DNA of 55,008 nucleotides from IMG/VR virus record IMGVR_UViG_3300009149_000040, positions 1 through 55,008 of that record. The stretch is one strand, 5' to 3'. The notes below the pieces were generated by a model. That model searched no databases and had not been told where the DNA came from. It was given only the letters and a program-made list of their open reading frames with translations. This document shows positions 15,163 to 24,258 of this stretch, one piece after another; the stretch's first letter is position 1, and the number at the start of each line of letters is the position of its first letter. The DNA comes from a virus. Position numbers and translations under genes: made by a program.

Positions 15163-15498
15163 ATGCTTACTAGTTCTTCCGACCCGAAGCAGCATGAGGA
15201 TTTCATTGCAAAGTTCAAAGAACGCCTGTTCGATGTAGTAGAAAGTAATCCAAAGCTGGATTCTCTTATCGAAAACTTAGAAGAGGCTCTCAAGGAAAGT
15301 ATACCTGTAGATCTACATGCATCAGTGGCAGCTGCAGCGTTTAACTACGCATTGGATGTTACATTACAACAGGCTATTCCTGTGTTCCTTACGCTTCTAG
15401 TAGAAGAGGATATGGATTTCGTTAAAGAACTTTCCAACATTCTAGAAGTTAACTGGGTGGATACCTACAAACTTATGCGTAGAGAGTCTTTAAATTAG
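15163..15498 (+). CDS. Hypothetical helical protein
   Basis: 111 aa, all helix, with alternating acidic and hydrophobic stretches. No family recognised. Upstream GGAAAG acts as a likely ribosome site. Confidence 0.55.
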   Translation: MLTSSSDPKQHEDFIAKFKERLFDVVESNPKLDSLIENLEEALKESIPVDLHASVAAAAFNYALDVTLQQAIPVFLTLLVEEDMDFVKELSNILEVNWVDTYKLMRRESLN

Positions 15499-15507
15499 TA
15501 CACCCTC

Positions 15508-15536
15508 TTGACTTACTCCGTAATCGTTATTATGTT
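15508..15536 (+). promoter_or_regulatory. Sigma-70-type promoter for the 15567 gene
   Basis: TTGACT (15508-15513), a 17-base spacer and TATGTT (15531-15536). The gene's GGAGG ribosome site lies about 20 bases further on, the right spacing for a short leader. Confidence 0.5.
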
Positions 15537-15566
15537 TTGGATGAGACGGAAACAACGGAGGATTAA

Positions 15567-15782
15567 ATGTCAAAAGAAGCTCTCGCATACTACAACAAAT
15601 GTCCAGAATGCAACCAAGATCGAAGCCTGGTAGAATACGACTATGTAGATATGGTAAAGAAGGAACTAGGTTGTGGCGTGAAATGTGAGTCCTGCAAATC
15701 TCGTTGGAAGACTGCAAAGATTCTAGCATCTGCGCAGAGGAAATCCAAGCTGACTAGATCACACTTGGCCTTAGTGGATTAA
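15567..15782 (+). CDS. Zinc-ribbon protein, last gene of the plus-strand arm
   Basis: 71 aa with a strong GGAGG site. C-P-E-C-N and, about 30 residues on, C-E-S-C-K-S-R-W make a zinc ribbon like those of transcription-elongation or DNA-binding proteins. Its stop overlaps the convergent next gene by four bases, marking the switch point between the two transcription directions. Confidence 0.6.
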   Translation: MSKEALAYYNKCPECNQDRSLVEYDYVDMVKKELGCGVKCESCKSRWKTAKILASAQRKSKLTRSHLALVD

Positions 15783-16063
15783 CTTTCATCAGAACTGTCG
15801 GGTACTTCGGGAACCACTTCAGCAACTAAGACTACTTCTACCCAATCACCATCAGCTGCCCTGCCGAATCTCTCGTCACGTTTAACTTTACGTACTGCTC
15901 CACACTTCAAGCATACCTGTTCAGTGCTACTGTTACGAAAACGGTAGCTAGTGTGCTTGCAGATTTTATGTTGCTCTATACGTTGCGCGTTTAGCGTGGT
16001 GCGGGCGTTCTTCATTGAACGCTTACGTTTACGTCTTCTTGAAGGGGGAGGTAGTGTTCCCAT
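15779..16063 (-). CDS. Basic zinc-ribbon protein
   Basis: 94 aa. The very basic N-terminus (S-R-R-R-K-R-K-R-S) suggests nucleic-acid binding. C-K and C-L-K-C-G near residues 35-57 may form a metal site. The C-terminus is acidic. Last gene of the minus-strand transcript, convergent with the plus-strand arm. Confidence 0.5.
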   Translation of the reverse strand: MGTLPPPSRRRKRKRSMKNARTTLNAQRIEQHKICKHTSYRFRNSSTEQVCLKCGAVRKVKRDERFGRAADGDWVEVVLVAEVVPEVPDSSDES

Positions 16064-16068
16064 GATAA

Positions 16069-16776
16069 CTACTTTGTAGGAATCAAAAAGAACTCTTTAA
16101 GAACCGCACGTGCGTCATCCAGATATTCTCTAGTACTCGGATTATGGTTAAAGAAGGCTTTCATAACACTACGTGCTTTCAAAGAGTAGTCTTCTCTAGA
16201 CAGCATGCCTCTTGATAAACGAATCCTCAGTAACAAAGAAGTTATCAGCATTACATCGGTAGCTAGATTGCCCTCTATCCCTTGGAAATCTCCACTGCTA
16301 AACTGAGAACTTACTTGGTTAGCTGCTGGTCTTTGAGGAAGTCCTACCATTTGGATATAAGAACTCAGACTTGAAGATGGCACAACTCCATAGCTAGACA
16401 GCCAATCAGACACGTCTAAGTGCGCTGTAGGGGATAGTGGTGCATCATCTACTTCTCCTAGGTAGGAAGAAGCGTCCACACCGTACCTGAGTGCTCTATA
16501 GACCATTACAGGGAATGTAAACGACCTTCCACGAAAGGTAACCAGAGTAGTTGGCAGTTTCAGCTCAGAAAATAGAAAATTTACCAGTACTTCTTCCTCT
16601 TTCAAGGAAGATATAGTCTTTTGTGTGATTATTGTTGTATCATCTATGAGTTTCAAAATAACCACAGATACAGGTACATGTTCTACAAGGGGAGGAAATC
16701 CAGTACCTCTATAGTTGGGGGATACAGTTGCAATGTGTACTACAGTGTGTTGTAAACTAGAACTGGTTTTAGACAT
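16069..16776 (-). CDS. PolB-type 3'-5' exonuclease relative, probably inactive
   Basis: 235 aa. The body follows the predicted PolB-exonuclease family closely: L-V-T-F-R-G-R-S-F, V-Y-R-A-L-R-Y-G-V, H-L-D-V-S-D-W-L-S-S-Y-G and A-T-D-V. Active members carry a D-x-E near the N-terminus and a Gly-Phe-Asp in the second motif. Here the first block reads V-H-I-A-T-V-S-P and the second S-F-T-F-P, so three catalytic acids appear to be lost while the later Asp remains. It may have kept only a binding role. Confidence 0.65.
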   Translation of the reverse strand: MSKTSSSLQHTVVHIATVSPNYRGTGFPPLVEHVPVSVVILKLIDDTTIITQKTISSLKEEEVLVNFLFSELKLPTTLVTFRGRSFTFPVMVYRALRYGVDASSYLGEVDDAPLSPTAHLDVSDWLSSYGVVPSSSLSSYIQMVGLPQRPAANQVSSQFSSGDFQGIEGNLATDVMLITSLLLRIRLSRGMLSREDYSLKARSVMKAFFNHNPSTREYLDDARAVLKEFFLIPTK

Positions 16777-16782
16777 GTATAG

Positions 16783-18114
16783 TTACCTTCCAATCAGATT
16801 TTTTGCTTGTCTGCTCCAAATTTTAGAAGAGGTGCTACGAAGCTCTGCTTTAATTCCTGGTTTCGTAAGCCCTAAATGGTCACATGCGGCTTTACCCAAC
16901 CTCTTCATCTCCGTAGCTGAGAACACTTTATCCGCTCGATCTGCCCACGCAGTAAAAAAATCGTTACCTTCGGGGTCTAGTATAATCTCTGCGAACTCTC
17001 GCAACTTAGGCGTAAGGTTGTTTATTATATGTTTGCTTTCGTCTGTGACGCAAGAACATTCGTCTGTTCGTGCGTCTTCATCTGGGAGCTTATGAATAAG
17101 CGGAATGCTTTCCTCATTAGCTACAGTGTCTATTGAAACACAAGTCTGTTGAAACTCATCGAAGCTAGTAGGAGAAAAGTCTATATACCTACTACGTTTG
17201 CTGTACTTTCCTTCCTTACGTAAAACTGCTGCCTCTTCTGCCTCATCCTTGGTTTCGTACAGCCGTTTACAGGGTACCAAGAAAACATTGCTAGTATCAC
17301 AATCCTGTACGAGTACGTAAAGACTATCTCCGCGTTTCACACGTAACTTTTGGTCTGGACTTACCTTGACGTTACTGATAGAAAAGTCATGAATATTCAG
17401 ATACCAAACAGCTCTGTAGGCATCTTTTTTGCTAACACGCATCAAAGATTGCCGCTTACTCCTACTAGCAGACTCGGCAATGTTAACTGCGTTATTTTGA
17501 ATACCTACAACCACGTTCTTGATCATGTGATCTTCTGTAATATTTGTTACTTCGTACTCTCTAATAATTTTTGTAGCTTGCATTCTAAGTTGGTTTATGA
17601 GGTCATCTGCTTCTAAAGGGGCATGATGGAAGATAAAAGCTAACTGACGAAACACTATGTTCCGTATTATAGGGTCAACGTGCCTGATGATATCGTCTAT
17701 TTGTTTCTTTGAATAGTTACCTAGAACAGGTGGTAGTGCGCGAAGCGTAGCTTTTTCTGCAGTGTTAAGGTATTTTTTAAGTTCTAACAAATCTTCAACT
17801 TCTAGTTTATAGATCTTTGAGGTAGCTTTTATCAGATCCATTGAGCAAACAGGCTGTATAGCTAAATGGTGTGCTGCGCGGTAGAGATCATTCTTATAGG
17901 TAGAGTAGTCGAGGTCATCCTTCAAACTCATTAGACCATTTCGGATCTTTTCACTCTTTGGGAATATCCACTTGACAGCTTTACGGTACGCTCTAGATCT
18001 TATAAACCTGCAAGCATATAGAATTATTAGTCTAGTTGTACGATCATAGGATTTGGCATCTAACTCGGTATGAGCCACTGCTCTATGCACACGAATGCAT
18101 AAAAGTTCTTGCAT
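16783..18114 (-). CDS. Large helical protein, possible divergent sigma factor
   Basis: 443 aa and mainly helical. Around residues 160-215 the run of helices (R-N-I-V-F-R-Q-L-A-F-I-F, D-D-L-I-N-Q-L-R-M-Q-A, A-V-N-I-A-E-S-A) recalls sigma-70 region 2. The C-terminal 70 residues look like a helix-turn-helix. It sits behind its own promoter with an operator-like repeat. A late-transcription sigma would suit its place, but the resemblance is weak; another DNA-binding role is equally possible. Confidence 0.35.
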   Translation of the reverse strand: MQELLCIRVHRAVAHTELDAKSYDRTTRLIILYACRFIRSRAYRKAVKWIFPKSEKIRNGLMSLKDDLDYSTYKNDLYRAAHHLAIQPVCSMDLIKATSKIYKLEVEDLLELKKYLNTAEKATLRALPPVLGNYSKKQIDDIIRHVDPIIRNIVFRQLAFIFHHAPLEADDLINQLRMQATKIIREYEVTNITEDHMIKNVVVGIQNNAVNIAESASRSKRQSLMRVSKKDAYRAVWYLNIHDFSISNVKVSPDQKLRVKRGDSLYVLVQDCDTSNVFLVPCKRLYETKDEAEEAAVLRKEGKYSKRSRYIDFSPTSFDEFQQTCVSIDTVANEESIPLIHKLPDEDARTDECSCVTDESKHIINNLTPKLREFAEIILDPEGNDFFTAWADRADKVFSATEMKRLGKAACDHLGLTKPGIKAELRSTSSKIWSRQAKNLIGR

Positions 18115-18174
18115 GAACTTCTCTCCTATTCCGTTTTGTTAGTTACCCAGCCGATTGTCTTAGCATACTCAGTT

Positions 18175-18202
18175 AGTATACTGAGCTAAATCGACCTGTC
18201 AA
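18175..18202 (-). promoter_or_regulatory. Sigma-70 promoter with inverted repeat over the -10
   Basis: On the minus strand TTGACA (18202-18197), 16 bases, then TATACT (18180-18175), upstream of the 16783-18114 gene. The -10 is embedded in the dyad CTCAGT-TAGTAT-ACTGAG (about 18168-18185), which would let a repressor block it. The remainder of the gap 18203-18376 shows no gene. Confidence 0.7.
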
Positions 18203-18376
18203 CATTTTTATGTTTTACGTTAGTTTAACAATATCGGAGGGTTAACTAGGTGAGACAAGAATTAAATGATAAAAATATGGGGATACGGCAGATTAGAGAT
18301 CTCAAGAAAGTGTAAAATTGACGACAAACTAGGAGGGTAATGTAGTTAGATACTACATAAGTAGGTGGAATCTAAC

Positions 18377-19741
18377 TTATTTTCCAAGAGGATTCTTAAC
18401 TCCTCCACCTGCAGGTTGATCTGATTTAGTAGTGTCTTGGCTGGCTCTGTTAAGCAGTTCTAGCAACTCAACAGACACATCTTTTTGTGGTTTCCTGGTA
18501 CGGCGATCCTCTACATTTACAGCTGCTTTGTAAGCTTCCGCTAAAGTTAAATTTGAACTCAAAAGTCCCTTTGCGTTCGCTTCCGTATTAACAAGTAAGG
18601 TCTGGTTACAGATGTTCATACCAGCCTCAAGGAACTTTAGCCTACCTCCAGGCTGCTTATCAAAGATATACTGCATCTGATACGGAGCGTTTATACCGGC
18701 AACCATATGACCAGTTTTTTCATCTATTCCGTAGCGTACCTCTCCGCTATACTGCTCATGGGCTGTAAGTTGTCGAACAGCTCTTTCAATACTAGCTTTA
18801 ATAGATACTTTCTTAGGTGACTTACCAGTTGCTTCGTTTTCTATTTCTTTTATAAAATCTGTGTAGGGAACACCTTGTAGAGTTGTTAGGTAATCTATTA
18901 TCTTTTTCGATTGCGCCATATTTATATAACGGTTCTTCTGCAGCGCTTCAATCATCTGTCTAACTTGTGTGATATCTTGCCAATTTTCTATAGGCTTTTT
19001 ACTGTTCTGGTCAACTCGGTTCTCCCATATGTCAACTAATACAGCTTTTACCCAATCACGTACCACTTCTACATCTGCGCTTTCCTTAGGTATTTCAAGC
19101 CTTTTTTCTGCTCGTACGTCTGATAGACCTTTTTGAAGAAAGCTAACTGCGGATAGTAGTTCATCGTAGTGTCTAGTACTCGGTTCAGCCCCAAAGTAGT
19201 GGTCGCAGAAATCAAATATAACCTGAGATACTGCGAACCCTTTTAAGTGATACCCTAGCCCCTTGTCTATGGCATCCTTGAACCCTTCCCAGAAACTTCC
19301 CCCGGAAGACTCTCCCGCTTTTATCACGTAATCAAATATAACAGATGGATTATTAAACGCACCCTTACCTAGTTCTCCATCAGTAACTACAAAAGATAAC
19401 TCTACCCCATCAGAATCTAAAGAAACAAGAGGCTCGTTTTCTTTGTAAGTTACTTTATGCTTGTCTAGAGTCTTACGTGCATCTGCAGCTGCTTTTTCTA
19501 CGAGGTCATTGGCATCTTTAACATGCTCCGCTACAGGTAGTGGAGGCTGCGCAAAAGGGTTAGCTGCATCTTCACTTTGTGGTTCTTGTCCGCGAGTGTT
19601 AAGCTTCTCTTTAAGCTTTTGCTGCTGCTGCTCTATCTGCTTCTGTCTGGACTCAAATTCTTGTACTGTAAAAAGTGGTTTATCAACAGCTATCTTATAG
19701 ATAGCTCCACGAAACCGTATATTAGTTGGAGGATAGCCCAT
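18377..19741 (-). CDS. Tagged head-region protein (N-terminal IRF-G-Y-A motif)
   Basis: 454 aa. ATG 19741 is chosen: it lies four bases after the upstream stop and puts the tag (N-I-R-F-R-G-A-I-Y-K-I-A) at residues 7-18; an in-frame TTG at 19798 would overlap the upstream gene. After the tag comes a Gln/Lys-rich coiled coil (about 20-55), then a long mixed domain with no recognised family. Probably a virion or assembly protein by context. Confidence 0.6.
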   Translation of the reverse strand: MGYPPTNIRFRGAIYKIAVDKPLFTVQEFESRQKQIEQQQQKLKEKLNTRGQEPQSEDAANPFAQPPLPVAEHVKDANDLVEKAAADARKTLDKHKVTYKENEPLVSLDSDGVELSFVVTDGELGKGAFNNPSVIFDYVIKAGESSGGSFWEGFKDAIDKGLGYHLKGFAVSQVIFDFCDHYFGAEPSTRHYDELLSAVSFLQKGLSDVRAEKRLEIPKESADVEVVRDWVKAVLVDIWENRVDQNSKKPIENWQDITQVRQMIEALQKNRYINMAQSKKIIDYLTTLQGVPYTDFIKEIENEATGKSPKKVSIKASIERAVRQLTAHEQYSGEVRYGIDEKTGHMVAGINAPYQMQYIFDKQPGGRLKFLEAGMNICNQTLLVNTEANAKGLLSSNLTLAEAYKAAVNVEDRRTRKPQKDVSVELLELLNRASQDTTKSDQPAGGGVKNPLGK

Positions 19742-19745
19742 GGTG

Positions 19746-21137
19746 CTAGGCGTCTGGATACTCAGTACGGAAGGGACGTTCGGTTCTATACTCGTCAAGG
19801 TGATCCAAGTATAGATCCAAAGTGGATTTCTGGAAGAGACCTATCTCTGCCATGTACACAAACAGATCTACCATCTCCTTTTCGTTTAAAGGATGATTTG
19901 GATCTTTTGAGAACATATCGGCAAAGTCGGTAACACTTAGGTTAAGATGTGACGGTTTACCCATCAACTTCTTCTGCTGTTTCAAAATGTATTCACGATA
20001 AAAAGTAAGAGCTAGTTCTTCTTTCTTTTTATCGCGTTTGAAATCTTCTTCTGCAGCCTCACCTACATCATACATATGTGGTCCACTTTCGTAGGGGAGC
20101 ATATCATCAGGATGAGGAACAAAATCTGGAGTGGGGTAGTTTACATAATCTTTAGGTGGCCAATAGCTTTGTGCTCCTGGTCCCTGTTCAGGCTTATGTT
20201 CAAAAGCTGCGGATTTATCTTTTGTGTTGTTCATAGTTTCATCCGTGCTGTAGAAACGAATTGGTGTCTGCCTTACAGTAGGACGCCAAATGGTATCTGT
20301 AATACTAGATGGGTAGTTTGGGTTCCTTGGTAAGAAGGAATCAGGAAGCACCCTAATAGTATGTAAATCAGGGCTTTCCAAACGAATAGGATCATACACT
20401 GTAGGAGTAGGTATACCTAACTCCGAGTTATCGAATCCAGTATACGTGTAGGATAATGGAATATTAACTACTTTAGTAATATCAGAGTCAGGAAGGTAAA
20501 GAACTACACGGATGTTTCCACCCTCTACTGATCTATCTCCATCTTCGTTCTTTTTTACTACAACGGCGCGTTCACCATTAAGGTCGATACCTTGTAGTTC
20601 TGTAACAACCATTCCAGGCTCTAGGGTCTCTACAGTATCTGCGGTCCTGCTACCAAACTCTGCTGTGATATCTACGTAGTCTACATAAGCATCTCGTTGA
20701 AGAGAGGCGAATTCTTCTTGAACATCCACTAGCATCCTACTATCTTTTGGGATATCTTCAGTCAATGGTGGCCACAGCCTTGCGAATTCTTTACTTATTA
20801 TGGACTCCTTCTCAGAGTCTCCTAGACCCAATTTACACATGCATACTTGTATGCGCTTTGGATCTCCACTTTTAGGATCATCTAATTCTACGATTACAGC
20901 AGGGGGCTCAAGTTCAATTTTATCTCCATACTTCCCAGCATGGATAGCGATATCAACTATTTTTCCAGGACCGAGAGGTGTAGTAACCTCTTGTCCTACT
21001 TCCAGCAATGAAACTACTTCATCGCTAGACACGTCAACGTCTTCTCCTGCGTACTTGTACTCTGCGTTTACAACAGAGTCCTCAGGGGAAAGTTCGTAAA
21101 CGTGAGTTCCAACACGTATGTAAAGAGGACGCGGCAT
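19746..21137 (-). CDS. Tagged structural-region protein
   Basis: 463 aa. The tag (Y-I-R-V-G-T-H-V-Y-E-L-S) is at residues 6-17. A beta-rich region resembling small SH3/KOW-like barrels follows (G-Q-E-V-T-T-P-L-G-P-G-K-I-V-D-I), then a Pro-rich region and a helical C-terminus. Unrecognised. The strong AAGGAAA site supports the start. Confidence 0.6.
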   Translation of the reverse strand: MPRPLYIRVGTHVYELSPEDSVVNAEYKYAGEDVDVSSDEVVSLLEVGQEVTTPLGPGKIVDIAIHAGKYGDKIELEPPAVIVELDDPKSGDPKRIQVCMCKLGLGDSEKESIISKEFARLWPPLTEDIPKDSRMLVDVQEEFASLQRDAYVDYVDITAEFGSRTADTVETLEPGMVVTELQGIDLNGERAVVVKKNEDGDRSVEGGNIRVVLYLPDSDITKVVNIPLSYTYTGFDNSELGIPTPTVYDPIRLESPDLHTIRVLPDSFLPRNPNYPSSITDTIWRPTVRQTPIRFYSTDETMNNTKDKSAAFEHKPEQGPGAQSYWPPKDYVNYPTPDFVPHPDDMLPYESGPHMYDVGEAAEEDFKRDKKKEELALTFYREYILKQQKKLMGKPSHLNLSVTDFADMFSKDPNHPLNEKEMVDLFVYMAEIGLFQKSTLDLYLDHLDEYRTERPFRTEYPDA

Positions 21138-21138
21138 A

Positions 21139-21525
21139 CTATTTCCTTATAGGGCGTAACGCTGCAAGCTCAGCAATAGCGTTTTGATAGTATTTCTCTG
21201 GTCCCTTCCTTGAAAGAACGCGTATTTCTTTAGAGAAATCCGACCTTAACTGTCGTACACTAGAGAGTAACTTCCACAACGACTTCATAATCACATTAGC
21301 GTAAACTGTCTTCAAACTTGTCTTATATGGAATAGGAGATTCCATAACCAGTTGTGCCAGTGCTATTGTGCACGCAAGTACAAAGGCGCGTTTAACAGAT
21401 TCAGATGGAGTAGCAGCTGCGCGTTCCAGCTCCATCGTTAGGTCTTTTATAGACCGTCTGTATTGACGATGGACTACAGGGTTGGTCTGGATAACTTCTT
21501 GTTCTTGCTGGTCAATCTCTGGCAT
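21139..21525 (-). CDS. Hypothetical helical protein
   Basis: 128 aa without the tag. Mostly helical; residues 45-65 are hydrophobic enough for a buried helix or a weak membrane span. The stop abuts the start of the 19746-21137 gene, which follows in the transcript. Unknown. Confidence 0.55.
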   Translation of the reverse strand: MPEIDQQEQEVIQTNPVVHRQYRRSIKDLTMELERAAATPSESVKRAFVLACTIALAQLVMESPIPYKTSLKTVYANVIMKSLWKLLSSVRQLRSDFSKEIRVLSRKGPEKYYQNAIAELAALRPIRK

Positions 21526-21532
21526 TTGGTAT

Positions 21533-21844
21533 CTAGTCTACTAGTAGGTACGTAGCCCCTTTGTATTTAAGATACTTTACAGCTTGGGATCCAGGTTCTT
21601 GTACTATCTCGTAAACAAATCCACTAACTTTAATCCGCTTAGGAGGTTGCGCTTCTCCATGCTTACGCCATTGGATTGCACGTTCTTGCTTCTTAGCTGC
21701 CTCTTCATTTGGGTGTCTACCGAGAAGTCTATGCGGTTTACTATGAGTGTACAAACAAACCTTTTGCTCGGACAAAGGACGATCTGGATCAATATCCTTT
21801 TTTCGGCAGTCTTTGATCACTGCTGTTACCAGTTTTGAGGGCAT
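21533..21844 (-). CDS. Small protein with IDP-EQK-C domain and two C-terminal tags
   Basis: 103 aa. Residues 10-60 form a small domain (D-I-D-P-D-R-P-L-S-E-Q-K-V-C-L-Y, then L-G-R-H-P-N-E-E-A-A) that recurs at the C-terminus of the 28445 protein. Two tag copies follow, R-I-K-V-S-G-F-V-Y-E-I-V and Y-L-K-Y-K-G-A-T-Y-L-L-V, the last ending one residue from the C-terminus. Function unknown. Confidence 0.6.
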   Translation of the reverse strand: MPSKLVTAVIKDCRKKDIDPDRPLSEQKVCLYTHSKPHRLLGRHPNEEAAKKQERAIQWRKHGEAQPPKRIKVSGFVYEIVQEPGSQAVKYLKYKGATYLLVD

Positions 21845-22747
21845 CTATTTAGAGTCCAAAATGTAGTCTACACCTTGAAACTTAATCTTTTTTGGTAGGC
21901 TACTGGACCGTTTTCTAATAGGACGACGAGTTGTGGTTGCACTCTTCCTACGCAGCTCGTTTGTTTTCTTGATGTTTGCTTTATATAGTGTACCACCAAC
22001 AGTGATATACCGTGGGAAACGTACCAGTGTACGTTTGGGATTACCATCTGCAGTCTTAGCGTGTACTTGATCTTGAAGAGCAACATAGTCAGCCGACATA
22101 GCTAGATCTGCAACTTTAGAGCCAAGGTCCTTAAGGTTCATCAACTCTTCAAGAATACTACTTAGCTCCTCTGCTTTACTGGGATCTTTTGAGGATACCT
22201 CTTTTGCTAGTCTATCCCAACCGTGTAACAGTGGAAGAATCCTTCCAAAAACATCCATAAATTCATCTAGCTTAGCTAACGCTTTACCATACGCAGCAGC
22301 TAGTTGTGATCCAATGGAACTGCTATACCGGCTGTATGGATGGTCCATGGGAACTTCATCTTCATAGTCTTCTTCTTCTCTACGTTCTGCTTCCTCTCCA
22401 GGAAGATCACGTCCGTGACCCTCTTCAAAAGGAACTTCTGAAAACTCGCCAACGAACGTACCAAGTATACCAGAGGCATCTTCCCAGAATTTCATAAAGG
22501 TCTTTAGAACTTGATCATCTTCTTTGTCAAGACCCTCTCCAGGAACGTTATCTTGCCTACGTTTCAGCAACTCGTTTGCTGGACCCATCTTAGCCTTATC
22601 AAGAATAGTTATAACTTCAGAAGCGATAGCATGGATATCCCCTGCTACTGCATTGAGCTTTGCTTTGTATTGATCCAAAGAAGTCTCAGCTAAAACATAG
22701 ATGTTTCCTCCAACACGAATAACAGGAGGTTGTGCTGTATCTTTCAT
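21845..22747 (-). CDS. Triple-tagged helical protein
   Basis: 300 aa with three tag copies: N-terminal (V-I-R-V-G-G-N-I-Y-V-L-A, residues 9-20), near residue 245 (Y-I-T-V-G-G-T-L-Y-K-A-N) and at the extreme C-terminus (K-I-K-F-Q-G-V-D-Y-I-L). Between the first two is a helical domain with an acidic linker. Between the last two is an Arg/Ser-rich segment. The record number of tags in one chain makes it a good test case. Confidence 0.65.
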   Translation of the reverse strand: MKDTAQPPVIRVGGNIYVLAETSLDQYKAKLNAVAGDIHAIASEVITILDKAKMGPANELLKRRQDNVPGEGLDKEDDQVLKTFMKFWEDASGILGTFVGEFSEVPFEEGHGRDLPGEEAERREEEDYEDEVPMDHPYSRYSSSIGSQLAAAYGKALAKLDEFMDVFGRILPLLHGWDRLAKEVSSKDPSKAEELSSILEELMNLKDLGSKVADLAMSADYVALQDQVHAKTADGNPKRTLVRFPRYITVGGTLYKANIKKTNELRRKSATTTRRPIRKRSSSLPKKIKFQGVDYILDSK

Positions 22748-22770
22748 ACCAGTGCTCCGTTCAAAATAGG

Positions 22771-23115
22771 TTACGACTTCAACAGGCGAAGTTCATCTTT
22801 TGCTGCTGAGTTGACCGTTCTAGAAAGTCTTTCAATCTCTTCTAGCACACTTATCCAAGGGTCAATCTCCCCTTTGCTATAAGCGTCTTTTAGTTTTTCG
22901 GCCTGATCGGATAGTTGTAACATATACTTACGGATTATGTACAACGAAGGTTTATCTCCCGCGTTAAGTTGTGAGAACTGTGTAATATCTTCTGCGTCGT
23001 CTTCTGCACGGTGCATAGACTTCAACCTAGTTCCACCAGCAGTAGGAGCCTCTGTTTCTACAAGCTCGTAAAGAACATCCCCAACACGGATCCTCTTAGC
23101 AGGAGTTTTGTACAT
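22771..23115 (-). CDS. Small tagged helical protein
   Basis: 114 aa. Tag R-I-R-V-G-D-V-L-Y-E-L-V at residues 8-19, then an all-helical body. The start overlaps the previous stop (TAATG) with GGGAG upstream. Unknown function. Confidence 0.6.
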   Translation of the reverse strand: MYKTPAKRIRVGDVLYELVETEAPTAGGTRLKSMHRAEDDAEDITQFSQLNAGDKPSLYIIRKYMLQLSDQAEKLKDAYSKGEIDPWISVLEEIERLSRTVNSAAKDELRLLKS

Positions 23116-23681
23116 TACTTTTCTCCCTCAGATCTTTCCCAAATTTTTGGTAAAAACCCTCCACGTTGCAACCACTCGTCTAATCCCAAAAAGTATCCTG
23201 CCATCTCTACGGCGGCGTCACTTTCGTTTTCGTCATCCACAATAGAGTTAGCAAGCTCTTGTACTTTACGTAGAGCTACTTCAGGATCCATTGCTAGCTT
23301 GTAGATATGGTTCCCTACTTTTATCATTTTTGGAGGTTTAGTACTCATGGAAGCTTCTTTCTTACTAGCGTTAGCGTCCCAAAACTTGTCTGCGTTTTGC
23401 AGAGCAAGCTCCATTCTTCTACGCCCTACTGGATTAGCAGAGTGTACATTCCAAACTATACGAGGTACGGTTCCATCGAAAGCCTGACGTTCAATCCATA
23501 CTGCGACATCGTATCCAGTACCAACGTCTATACCTACATCAGATCCTTCCCCCAAATCATGATCCAGTGATACTTCGGATACTTTTCCAGATTTAAGAAG
23601 TCGGATAGCATCTTGTGCGGTTTTGACATGAACGTCAAATCCTGGGGGTGCAGGCCGAATGTCATCTAGCCATAAACGCAT
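23115..23681 (-). CDS. Cyclic-phosphate-processing receiver-like domain fused to a tagged tail
   Basis: 188 aa. ATG 23681 has a GCGGGGAT site upstream; the longer frame overlaps the previous gene. Residues 1-95 match the cREC family: R-L-W-L-D-D-I-R-P-A-P-P-G, S-L-D-H-D-L-G, G-T-G-Y-D-V and V-H-S-A-N-P-V-G-R. That family is a receiver-fold domain predicted to process cyclic-phosphate RNA ends in repair systems. Residues 120-130 carry the tag (I-K-V-G-N-H-I-Y-K-L-A), directly after an internal Met112, followed by a small helical segment. The fusion resembles two genes joined in frame. Confidence 0.75.
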   Translation of the reverse strand: MRLWLDDIRPAPPGFDVHVKTAQDAIRLLKSGKVSEVSLDHDLGEGSDVGIDVGTGYDVAVWIERQAFDGTVPRIVWNVHSANPVGRRRMELALQNADKFWDANASKKEASMSTKPPKMIKVGNHIYKLAMDPEVALRKVQELANSIVDDENESDAAVEMAGYFLGLDEWLQRGGFLPKIWERSEGEK

Positions 23682-23694
23682 AATGTATCCCCGC

Positions 23695-24246
23695 TTAAAC
23701 TTCCTCTTCTTCATCCTTTTTCTTAAGGCGCTCTCTAGCTATTTCTAGATTAGTTTCCTCACGAAAAGACTTCTCAAGTTCATCATCAGTAGTAACAGGA
23801 CGGAAATCCTTCGCACCGATTTTCTGTTTTTCTACATTCGCGTTGAATAACTTCTGGTCAAGAAGACCGTACTTAACAGCAATGTCAGCAGCAGCTGACA
23901 TATACTGATGTACCACTTCAACGTTTCCTAAAGCTATAGCAAGCTGCTCATTAAAAGTTGCTATCCGATCCCAAAGTTCTTCTTTGGTAAGAAGACCCTC
24001 TTCCTTAAGATCAAGGACATCACGGATACCAGTTTTCCTGAAATAAGCTAGCCCCAACGCACGTTCAATATCGCCTACAAGACCAACTGACTCATCAAGA
24101 GCAGTCAACAATGGCTTGAAACGACGAGAAGTGTATTCTTTAACGGCTTTTGACAGGTAGATACTATTAGGATCTACGTCGGCACGTACGTAATCTGCAC
24201 CACGAAATCGGATCCTGTAAGGAACCTTCTTTTTCGTCTGGGCCAT
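23695..24246 (-). CDS. Tagged helical protein
   Basis: 183 aa. Tag R-I-R-F-R-G-A-D-Y-V-R-A at residues 11-22, then a helical body (possible four-helix bundle) with a highly charged C-terminus. Good GGAGAG ribosome site. No family recognised. Confidence 0.6.
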   Translation of the reverse strand: MAQTKKKVPYRIRFRGADYVRADVDPNSIYLSKAVKEYTSRRFKPLLTALDESVGLVGDIERALGLAYFRKTGIRDVLDLKEEGLLTKEELWDRIATFNEQLAIALGNVEVVHQYMSAAADIAVKYGLLDQKLFNANVEKQKIGAKDFRPVTTDDELEKSFREETNLEIARERLKKKDEEEEV

Positions 24247-24258
24247 AACGCTCTCCAG

